NCBI RefSeq assembly: GCF_003385555.1
Contig: NZ_QOHR01000001.1
Location: 260,633-324,632, forward strand
Direction of reading: 5' to 3'
DNA from: Rhodosalinus sediminis
Lineage (GTDB): Bacteria > Pseudomonadota > Alphaproteobacteria > Rhodobacterales > Rhodobacteraceae
DNA length: 64,000 nt
Each line of letters starts with the position of its first letter. Positions within the stretch are counted from its first letter, which is position 1. Positions 56,247 to 64,000 of the stretch are shown piece by piece. The notes beneath the pieces were generated by a model. That model was not told where the DNA came from. It worked only from the letters and a program-made list of their open reading frames with translations, and ran no database searches. The position numbers and the translations under genes were made by a program.

Positions 56247-57080
56247 ATGCGGCGCGCGGCGGCGTGGCTCTCGGTGGCGCTGGTCCTCGGGCTGGCCGCG
56301 CCGCTCGCGGCGCAGACCGAGCCCACGGCGCGGGAGCGCACGCTCGCCGACGTGCGCCAGGATCTGAACGTCCTCTACATCGAGATCCAGCGCCTGAAGC
56401 GCGAGCTCTCGACCACCGGCGGCCCCGACGTCACGCCGAGCGCGGGCGGGCCGATGCTCGACCGGGTGGACGCGATCGAGGGCGCGCTGCAGCGCCTGAC
56501 CGCCCGCACCGAAGAGCTCGAGCACCGCGTCGAGCGCATCGTGGAGGACGGCACGCAGCGCATCGGCGATCTCGAGTTCCGCCTCGTCGAGCTCGAGGGC
56601 GGCGACGTCTCCGCGCTCGAGGAGACGACGACGCTCGGCGGCGAGGTCGACGCGCCGGCCCCCGACCCGGCGCCCGAGGCCGACGCGCCCCAGCTCGCCG
56701 TGGGCGAGGAGGCCGATTTCGAGGCGGCCACGGCCGCGCTCGAGGCGGGGGAGGCGGGGCGCGCCGCGGCGCTTTTCCGCACCTTCCGCGAGGACTATCC
56801 CGGCAGCCCGCTCGCGCCGCGCGCGGCGCTCGGGCTCGGCCGGGCGCTCGCGGCGGAGGGCGACACCCGCGCGGCGGCGCGCGTCTGGCTCGACGGGTTT
56901 TCCGCCCACCCGGACGCAGAGGTGGCCGACGAGACGCTCTACCGCCTCGGCGACGCGCTCGCCGCGCTGGGCCAGACGGAGGCGGCCTGCCCGATCCTCG
57001 CGGACGTCGGCGTGCGCTTCCCCGACTCGCCCTTCGCCGGGGAGGCCGCGGCGCGGCGCGAGGGGCTTTCCTGCCCGTGA
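56247..57080 (+). CDS. cpoB: Tol-Pal coordinator CpoB (YbgF)
   Basis: 277 residues: signal peptide (ALVLGLAAPLAAQ), a coiled-coil segment (about 30-110), an acidic linker and C-terminal tetratricopeptide repeats (FEAATAALEAGEAGRAAALFRTFREDYPGSPLAPRAALGLG). CpoB links Tol action to septal peptidoglycan synthesis. Starts 4 bases after pal, and its stop overlaps the tilS GTG. Confidence 0.92.
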   Translation: MRRAAAWLSVALVLGLAAPLAAQTEPTARERTLADVRQDLNVLYIEIQRLKRELSTTGGPDVTPSAGGPMLDRVDAIEGALQRLTARTEELEHRVERIVEDGTQRIGDLEFRLVELEGGDVSALEETTTLGGEVDAPAPDPAPEADAPQLAVGEEADFEAATAALEAGEAGRAAALFRTFREDYPGSPLAPRAALGLGRALAAEGDTRAAARVWLDGFSAHPDAEVADETLYRLGDALAALGQTEAACPILADVGVRFPDSPFAGEAAARREGLSCP

Positions 57081-58321
57081 CGCTCGACCGGCGGGCGGCC
57101 GCCGCGCTCGACCGGCTCCTGCCGGAGGTCCCGGAGCGGCTGGGCGTCGCCGTCTCGGGCGGCGGCGACAGCATGGCGCTCCTCCATCTCTGCCAGACTT
57201 GGACCGCGGCGCGCGGCGTGGCGCTCGCGGCGATCACCGTCGATCACGGGCTCCGCCCGGAGGCGGCCGCCGAGGCCGCGCTCGCCGCGCAGGCCTGCGC
57301 CGCGCTCGGCGTCCCGCACGAGACGCGGGCCTGGGCCGGATGGGACGGGCGCGGCAACCTGCAGGACGCGGCGCGGCAGGCGCGGCGCGCGCTTATCGCC
57401 GACTGGGCGGGCGAGCGCGGGGTCGGCGCCGTCGCGCTCGGCCACACGCTCGACGATCAGGCCGAGACGGTGCTGATGCGCCTGGCCCGCGGCTCGGGGG
57501 TGGACGGGCTATCCGGTATGGCGGAGGCCGCGCGGGATCGCGGCACGCTCTGGCTGCGCCCGCTGCTTGAGGTGCGCCGGGACGAGCTGCGCGCCTGGCT
57601 GCGCCGGCGCGACATCCCCTGGGCTGACGACCCGTCGAACGCCGACGAACGCTTCGCCCGGGTGCGGGCGCGCGCGATCCTCGCGGCCTGCGCGCCGCTC
57701 GGGCTGGACGCGCCGCGCCTCGCGCGCACCGCCCGGAGCATGCGCCGCGCGCGCGCCGCGCTCGCCGCGGCGGCGCAGGATCTGGCCGCGCGGGCGGCGG
57801 AGGTGACCGCGGGGGCGGTGGCGCTCGACCGCGCGGCGCTCGCCGCGGCGCCGGAGGAGACGCGCCTGCGCGTGATCGCGGGGGCGATCGCGCTCATCGG
57901 CGGGCGGGCCTATCGCCCGCGCCTCGACGCGCTGGAGGCGCTCGCCGAGGCGGGCACCGGCACGCTCCATGGCTGCCGCGCGGTGAGCGTGGAGGGGCGC
58001 CTCTGGATCGCGCGCGAGGCCGCGGTGGTGGCGGATCTCACCGCGCGTCCCGGCGCGATCTGGGACCGCCGCTGGCGCGTCACCGGGCCGCGGGCCGATG
58101 CGGCCGTCGGCACGCTCGGGCCGGAGGGCCTTGCCGAATGCCCGGGCTGGCCGGCCACCGGGCTGCCGGCCGCGGTGCTGGAGGCGAGCCCGGCAGTGCG
58201 CGACGGCGCCGATCTGGTCGCCGCGCCCGTGGCGGCGCCGGAGGCCGCCGCGGCGGCGGGCTGGCGGGCGGAGCCCGTCCTCGGCGCCTGCGACCTCGCC
58301 GCGCGGCTGGGCGCGCATTGA
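57077..58321 (+). CDS. tilS: tRNA(Ile)-lysidine synthase TilS
   Basis: Modifies the CAU anticodon of tRNA-Ile2 so that it reads AUA. PP-loop SGGGDSMALLHL near residue 25, AITVDHGLRPEA and GHTLDDQAETVLMRLARGSGVDGLSGM are diagnostic. 414 residues. The GTG at 57077 overlaps the cpoB stop. In such a GC-rich genome AUA codons must be rare, but the enzyme is kept. tilS-ftsH adjacency is widespread. Confidence 0.93.
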   Translation: MTLDRRAAAALDRLLPEVPERLGVAVSGGGDSMALLHLCQTWTAARGVALAAITVDHGLRPEAAAEAALAAQACAALGVPHETRAWAGWDGRGNLQDAARQARRALIADWAGERGVGAVALGHTLDDQAETVLMRLARGSGVDGLSGMAEAARDRGTLWLRPLLEVRRDELRAWLRRRDIPWADDPSNADERFARVRARAILAACAPLGLDAPRLARTARSMRRARAALAAAAQDLAARAAEVTAGAVALDRAALAAAPEETRLRVIAGAIALIGGRAYRPRLDALEALAEAGTGTLHGCRAVSVEGRLWIAREAAVVADLTARPGAIWDRRWRVTGPRADAAVGTLGPEGLAECPGWPATGLPAAVLEASPAVRDGADLVAAPVAAPEAAAAAGWRAEPVLGACDLAARLGAH

Positions 58322-58354
58322 ACCCGGGGCGGCGATTTCTATGTTACATGTAAC
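58318..58354 (+). promoter_or_regulatory. ftsH promoter region, heat-shock-like, with a 12-bp palindrome
   Basis: TTGAAC (58318-58323), overlapping the tilS stop, is 16 bases from TATGTT (58340-58345), which reads CTATGTT from 58339. This resembles RpoH-type promoters of Rhodobacter (TTG at -35, CTAT-T at -10) as well as a usable sigma-70 pair. GTTACATGTAAC at 58343-58354 is a perfect palindrome overlapping the -10 and start site, a good place for a repressor. Confidence 0.45.
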
Positions 58355-58398
58355 CGTGCCGTGCTAGGCATGGCCGTGACATTTACAGGAGTGTTCCC

Positions 58399-60321
<1,923 letters not shown>

Positions 60322-60341
60322 CCCGGCCATGCGACAGCGAC

Positions 60342-60374
60342 CGCCCCCGAAGCCCGCGCTTCGGGGGCGTTTTT
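60342..60374 (+). terminator. Intrinsic terminator after ftsH
   Basis: CGCCCCCGAAG (60342-60352) pairs perfectly with CTTCGGGGGCG (60359-60369) around a 6-base loop, followed by TTTTT. Confidence 0.9.
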
Positions 60375-60606
60375 CTGTCGGGCGCCCGGACGGTCACGCA
60401 ATCGCGGGCCGGAGCGTCGCGGCCATGCGCTCGGAGGGGTCGGCAGCACGGCGAAGCGCCAGCGCCGTCGCGCCGGACGCGCCCCGCGACACACCGCCGC
60501 AACAGCGGCGGGAAATGTCGGAAACACGCGTTGGCCTCCTCCGCACGCGCGGTATAGGCGAGAGGGAAACGCGCCCGCAGACGCCGCCAAACCGCAAGGG
60601 ACGGAC

Positions 60607-62283
60607 ATGAGCCACAAATCCGACATCGAGATCGCCCGCGAGGCCGCCAAGCGCCCGATCCAGGAAATCGGCGCGAAGCTCGGCATCGGGGCCGACGATC
60701 TGCTGCCCTACGGCCACGACAAGGCCAAGGTGAGCCAGCCCTTCATCGACGGTCTCGCCGACCGGCCCGACGGCAAGCTGATCCTCGTCACCGCGATCAA
60801 CCCGACGCCGGCGGGCGAGGGCAAGACGACGACGACGGTGGGCCTCGGCGACGGGCTGAACCGGATCGGGAAGAAGGCCGCGATCTGCATCCGCGAGGCG
60901 AGCCTCGGGCCCTGCTTCGGCATGAAGGGCGGCGCGGCCGGCGGCGGCTACGCGCAGGTGGTGCCGATGGAGGAGATGAACCTCCACTTCACCGGCGATT
61001 TCCACGCCATCACCAGCGCGCACAACCTGCTCTCGGCGATGATCGACAATCACATCTACTGGGGCAACGCGCTCGGCATCGATCAGCGCCGCGTCGTCTG
61101 GCGCCGGGTGATGGACATGAACGACCGCGCGCTGCGCGACATCGTCACGAGCCTCGGCGGCGTGCCCAACGGCTTCCCGCGCCAGACGGGCTTCGACATC
61201 ACCGTCGCCTCCGAGGTCATGGCGATCCTCTGCCTCGCCTCCGACCTCGCCGATCTGGAGCGTCGGCTCGGCGACATCATCGTGGCCTATACCCGCGACA
61301 AGGCGCCGATCACCTGCCGCGACATCGGCGCGGACGGGGCGATGGCGGTGCTCCTGAAGGACGCAATCCAGCCCAACCTCGTGCAGACGCTGGAGAACAA
61401 CCCGGCCTTCGTGCACGGCGGCCCCTTCGCCAACATCGCGCACGGCTGCAACTCCGTCATGGCGACCAGGACGGCGCTGAAGCTCGCCGACTACGTGGTG
61501 ACCGAGGCGGGCTTCGGCGCGGACCTCGGCGCCGAGAAGTTCATGGATATCAAGTGCCGCAAGGCGGGCATTTCACCGGACGCGGTGGTGATCGTCGCCA
61601 CCGTCCGCGCGATGAAGATGAACGGCGGCGTCGCCAAGGGCGACCTCGGCGCGGAGAACGTCGCGGCGGTGCAGGCGGGCTGCGCCAACCTCGGCCGCCA
61701 CATCGAGAACGTGAAGAGCTTCGGCGTGCCGGTGGTGGTGGCGATCAACCACTTCGCCGGCGACACCGAGGCCGAGATCGCGGCAGTCACCGACTATGTC
61801 GCCGGGCAAGGTTCGGAGGCGGTGCTCTGCAAGCACTGGGCCGAGGGCTCGGCCGGGACCGAGGCGCTCGCCGAGCGCGTCGTCGCCCTCGCCGAGGGGG
61901 AAGGCAGCGCCTTCTCGCCGCTCTACCCCGACGAGATGGGGCTCCTTGAGAAGATCGAGACCATCGCGACGCGCATCTACCGCGCCGACGGCATCGTCGC
62001 CGACGCCAAGGTGATCAAGCAACTCGAGGAGTGGGAGGCCGCGGGCTTCGGCCATCTGCCCGTCTGCATGGCCAAGACGCAGTACAGCTTCACCACCGAC
62101 CCGACGGCGCGCGGCGCGCCCACCGGCTTCTCGATCCCGGTGCGCGAGGTGCGCCTCTCGGCCGGCGCGGGCTTCGTCGTGGCGATCTGCGGCGAGATCA
62201 TGACCATGCCCGGCCTGCCCTCCGCGCCGGCGGCGGAGACGATCCGCCTCAACGAGGCGGGCGACGTCGAGGGGCTGTTCTGA
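60607..62283 (+). CDS. fhs: Formate--tetrahydrofolate ligase
   Basis: Makes 10-formyl-tetrahydrofolate from formate, ATP and THF. The nucleotide loop [20 protein letters not shown] and [31 protein letters not shown] are signatures of the family. 558 residues, typical. It precedes folD by 158 bases, across a strong hairpin and a dispersed repeat; together they cover formate assimilation into the folate pool. Confidence 0.96.
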   Translation: MSHKSDIEIAREAAKRPIQEIGAKLGIGADDLLPYGHDKAKVSQPFIDGLADRPDGKLILVTAINPTPAGEGKTTTTVGLGDGLNRIGKKAAICIREASLGPCFGMKGGAAGGGYAQVVPMEEMNLHFTGDFHAITSAHNLLSAMIDNHIYWGNALGIDQRRVVWRRVMDMNDRALRDIVTSLGGVPNGFPRQTGFDITVASEVMAILCLASDLADLERRLGDIIVAYTRDKAPITCRDIGADGAMAVLLKDAIQPNLVQTLENNPAFVHGGPFANIAHGCNSVMATRTALKLADYVVTEAGFGADLGAEKFMDIKCRKAGISPDAVVIVATVRAMKMNGGVAKGDLGAENVAAVQAGCANLGRHIENVKSFGVPVVVAINHFAGDTEAEIAAVTDYVAGQGSEAVLCKHWAEGSAGTEALAERVVALAEGEGSAFSPLYPDEMGLLEKIETIATRIYRADGIVADAKVIKQLEEWEAAGFGHLPVCMAKTQYSFTTDPTARGAPTGFSIPVREVRLSAGAGFVVAICGEIMTMPGLPSAPAAETIRLNEAGDVEGLF

Positions 62284-62290
62284 GCGAAAC

Positions 62291-62323
62291 CGCCCGGCCG
62301 GGGCGTCGAGCCCCGGCCGGGCG
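62291..62323 (+). other. Long hairpin after fhs
   Basis: CGCCCGGCCGGGGC and GCCCCGGCCGGGCG form a perfect 14-bp stem with loop GTCGA. It lies 7 bases after the fhs stop and directly upstream of repeat copy D. The closest T-run (TATTTT) lies 16 bases further on, so it is at best a poor intrinsic terminator. Confidence 0.7.
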
Positions 62324-62357
62324 GGCCTCCGGCGGGGGTATTTTCGGCAAGAGGAAG
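62324..62357 (+). repeat. Dispersed intergenic repeat, copy D
   Basis: GGCCTCCGGCGGGGGTATTT followed by TCGGCAAGAGGAAG, a slightly diverged copy of the element at 29711-29744, between fhs and folD. Confidence 0.65.
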
Positions 62358-62380
62358 GCCCGGCGGCAGAGCTGACGTTG

Positions 62381-62400
62381 GGTGCGTTCTTGCACGCACC
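62381..62400. repeat. Inverted repeat in the folD leader
   Basis: GGTGCGT and ACGCACC (7-bp arms) flank a 6-base centre, 41 bases before the folD ATG. It may be an operator or a leader hairpin. Confidence 0.45.
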
Positions 62401-62441
62401 ATCGATTGACGGGCAGGCATGCGCCGAGAAAGAGGGACGAC

Positions 62442-63338
62442 ATGACGGCGGAGATCATCGACGGCAAGGCCTTCGCGGCGCGGCTGCGCGGCGAGGTGGC
62501 GGAGCAGGTCGCGGTGCTGAAGCGTGACCACGGGATCACGCCCGGCCTAGCCGTGGTGCTCGTGGGGGAGGACCCGGCGAGCCAGGTCTACGTGCGCAAC
62601 AAGCACAAGCAGACGCTCGAGGCGGGGATGGAGAGCTTCGAGCATCGCCTGCCGGCGGAGACGCCGGAGGCGGAGCTTCTCGATCTCGTCGGGCGGCTGA
62701 ACGCCGATCCGGCGGTGCACGGGATTCTCGTGCAGTTGCCGCTGCCCGATCACATCGACGCCGAGAAGGTGATCGCCGCGATCGACCCGGACAAGGACGT
62801 GGACGGCTTTCACGTCTCGAACGTCGGGCGGCTGGCGACGGGGCAGGCGGCGCTCGTGCCCTGCACGCCGCTTGGCTGCCTGATGCTGCTGCGCGACCGG
62901 CTGGGCAGCCTGTCGGGGCGCGAGGCGGTGGTGATCGGGCGCTCCAACATCGTGGGCAAGCCGATGGCGCAGCTTCTCCTGCGCGACAGCGCGACGGTGA
63001 CGATCGCCCATTCGCGCACCCGCGACATCGAGGCGGTCGTGCGCCGCGCCGAGATCGTGATCGCCGCCGTGGGCCGGCCGCGCATGGTGACGGGCGACTG
63101 GCTCCGCCCCGGGGCGACGGTGATCGACGTCGGCATCAACCGGATCGAGGACCCGGAGGCCGGCAAGACGCGCCTCGTCGGCGATTGCGATTTCGAGAGC
63201 TGCGCGGCGGTGGCGGGCGCGATCACGCCGGTGCCGGGCGGGGTGGGGCCGATGACCATCGCCTGCCTGCTCGCCAACACGCTGACGGCGACCTGCCGGG
63301 CCGCCGGGCTGCCGGCGGCGGAGGGGCTGACGGCCTGA
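62442..63338 (+). CDS. folD: Methylene-THF dehydrogenase/methenyl-THF cyclohydrolase FolD
   Basis: Bifunctional NADP-dependent enzyme interconverting methylene-, methenyl- and formyl-THF. [23 protein letters not shown] (with the catalytic Lys), [43 protein letters not shown] and [19 protein letters not shown] are standard. 298 residues from ATG 62442, after AGAGGG. Confidence 0.96.
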   Translation: MTAEIIDGKAFAARLRGEVAEQVAVLKRDHGITPGLAVVLVGEDPASQVYVRNKHKQTLEAGMESFEHRLPAETPEAELLDLVGRLNADPAVHGILVQLPLPDHIDAEKVIAAIDPDKDVDGFHVSNVGRLATGQAALVPCTPLGCLMLLRDRLGSLSGREAVVIGRSNIVGKPMAQLLLRDSATVTIAHSRTRDIEAVVRRAEIVIAAVGRPRMVTGDWLRPGATVIDVGINRIEDPEAGKTRLVGDCDFESCAAVAGAITPVPGGVGPMTIACLLANTLTATCRAAGLPAAEGLTA

Positions 63339-63384
63339 GCGCGGGCGGTCGGGCAGGGGCCTCGCAGGGGCGGCGGTCGCGGCG

Positions 63385-63828
63385 CTAGCGCGCCGGCGGG
63401 GCCGGGACCATCGTGCCCTGCAGGAGCGCGATGGGCCGGCGGGTGCCGTCGGCCTCCGCCTCGACCTCGGCGGTGACGACGACGAGGCGGCGGCCGGGCT
63501 TCACCACGCGGCCCGTGGCGATCAGCCGGTCGCCCGCGCCGGGGGCGAGCAGGTTGATCTTGATCTCGGCAGTGAGCACCTCGCTCCCCTCGGGAAGCAG
63601 CGTGAGCGCGGCGTAGCCCGCGGCGCTGTCGCCGAGCGCGAAGGTCAGCCCGGCGTGGGCGTAGCCGTGCTGCTGGCGCGCGGCGGGCAGGATCGGCGCC
63701 TCGATCACCGCGCGGCCGGGGGCGAGCGCGGTCATCCCGGCGCCGAAGGTCGCCATCAGGCTCTGCGCCGCGAAGCTCTCGCGGATGGCCCGGGCGTGGG
63801 CCTCGGACAGGCGTGCGGTTTCGTCCAT
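63385..63828 (-). CDS. PaaI-family hot-dog thioesterase
   Basis: 147 residues. PAARQQHGYAHAGLTFALGDSAAGYAAL carries the HGG-like loop and the acidic catalytic residue of PaaI-type acyl-CoA thioesterases; EIKINLLAPGAGDRLIATGRVVKPGRRLVVVTAEV completes the hot-dog fold. The first Gly of the usual HGG is YAHAG here. ATG 63828 gives MDETARLSEAHARAIRESF. The substrate is unknown. Confidence 0.85.
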   Translation of the reverse strand: MDETARLSEAHARAIRESFAAQSLMATFGAGMTALAPGRAVIEAPILPAARQQHGYAHAGLTFALGDSAAGYAALTLLPEGSEVLTAEIKINLLAPGAGDRLIATGRVVKPGRRLVVVTAEVEAEADGTRRPIALLQGTMVPAPPAR

Positions 63829-63907
63829 GGGCGCCCTCCGGCTGTCGCGCCGTGCGAGCCTGCCCCGCGCCGCGGCCGGGCGCAATCGCGGCCTTTGCGG
63901 GGTGCTG

Positions 63908-64000
63908 TCAGGCGCGGGCGGTGCGGCGCGGGTGCATCGGCACGGCGAGCGCGCGCCGGCCCGTCAGCACGGCGATCGCCTCGGGGCGCATGAGCGCCGT
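63908..64000 (-). CDS. 3' end of a gene entering from the right edge
   Basis: An open frame on the minus strand reads to the window edge and ends TGA at 63910-63908; the visible 30 residues are TALMRPEAIAVLTGRR then ALAVPMHPRRTARA. I do not recognise the family. It is in the same direction as the thioesterase gene and could precede it in an operon. Confidence 0.35.
   Translation of the reverse strand, partial: TALMRPEAIAVLTGRRALAVPMHPRRTARA

Overview
The window looks like core chromosome from a high-GC alphaproteobacterium, most likely a member of the Rhodobacteraceae/Rhodobacterales. The pointers are the gene order mraZ-rsmH-ftsL-ftsI-murEF-mraY-murD-ftsW-murGC-DUF2484-murB-ddl-ftsQAZ-lpxC-bamD-recN, the DUF2484 gene between murC and murB, the block ybgC-tolQRAB-pal-cpoB-tilS-ftsH, family-specific small proteins (DUF2834, TIGR02302, an LdtR-like MarR protein), and intergenic repeats containing GGGATATTT and CAAGAAGAAG. 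There is no tRNA, rRNA, CRISPR array, insertion sequence or prophage. Most long open frames on the opposite strand are high-GC shadows.

Layout. 1-68: 3' end of an unidentified gene. 69-1258: noncoding and the most interesting stretch. It holds (i) a minus-strand array of five hairpins that share a CCUCCUCCC loop, like the CcsR/'cuckoo' small RNAs of Rhodobacter, and (ii) a long mraZ leader ending in a strong intrinsic terminator 36 bases before the mraZ start, like the UpsM small RNA. 1259-24306: division and cell-wall cluster, then lpxC, bamD and recN. 24307-24638: decayed 19-bp minisatellite. 24639-31040: an F420-hydrogenase-beta/8-vinyl-reductase-like flavoprotein, a di-haem cytochrome c peroxidase behind an FNR-type box, a TlpA-like thioredoxin divergent from argH, a 47-residue lipoprotein, DUF2834 and lysA. 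31101-40012: TIGR02302, MarR/LdtR, sdhE, an Xre regulator, aspC, a small conserved protein, a MATE pump, and a NicO/DUF1007 metal-transport pair. 40137-51016: parE, a small lipoprotein, LysR, a hydrolase, glyA, nadK, an amidase, CIA30 and prpE. 51228-60321: Tol-Pal, tilS and ftsH. 60607-64000: the one-carbon pair fhs-folD, a thioesterase and a truncated gene end.

How the genes fit together. The first 24 kb builds UDP-MurNAc-pentapeptide (MurB-F, Ddl), carries it to lipid II (MraY, MurG), polymerises and cross-links it at the septum (FtsW, FtsI) and assembles the divisome (FtsL, FtsQ, FtsA, FtsZ). LpxC and BamD add outer-membrane biogenesis, and the Tol-Pal block later in the window constricts the outer membrane at division. 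GlyA, Fhs and FolD are three tetrahydrofolate C1 enzymes; CcsR RNAs in Rhodobacter sphaeroides are known to affect C1 metabolism, so a link to the array here is possible but untested. Genes are tightly packed, with many ATGA/GTGA start-stop overlaps that imply translational coupling.
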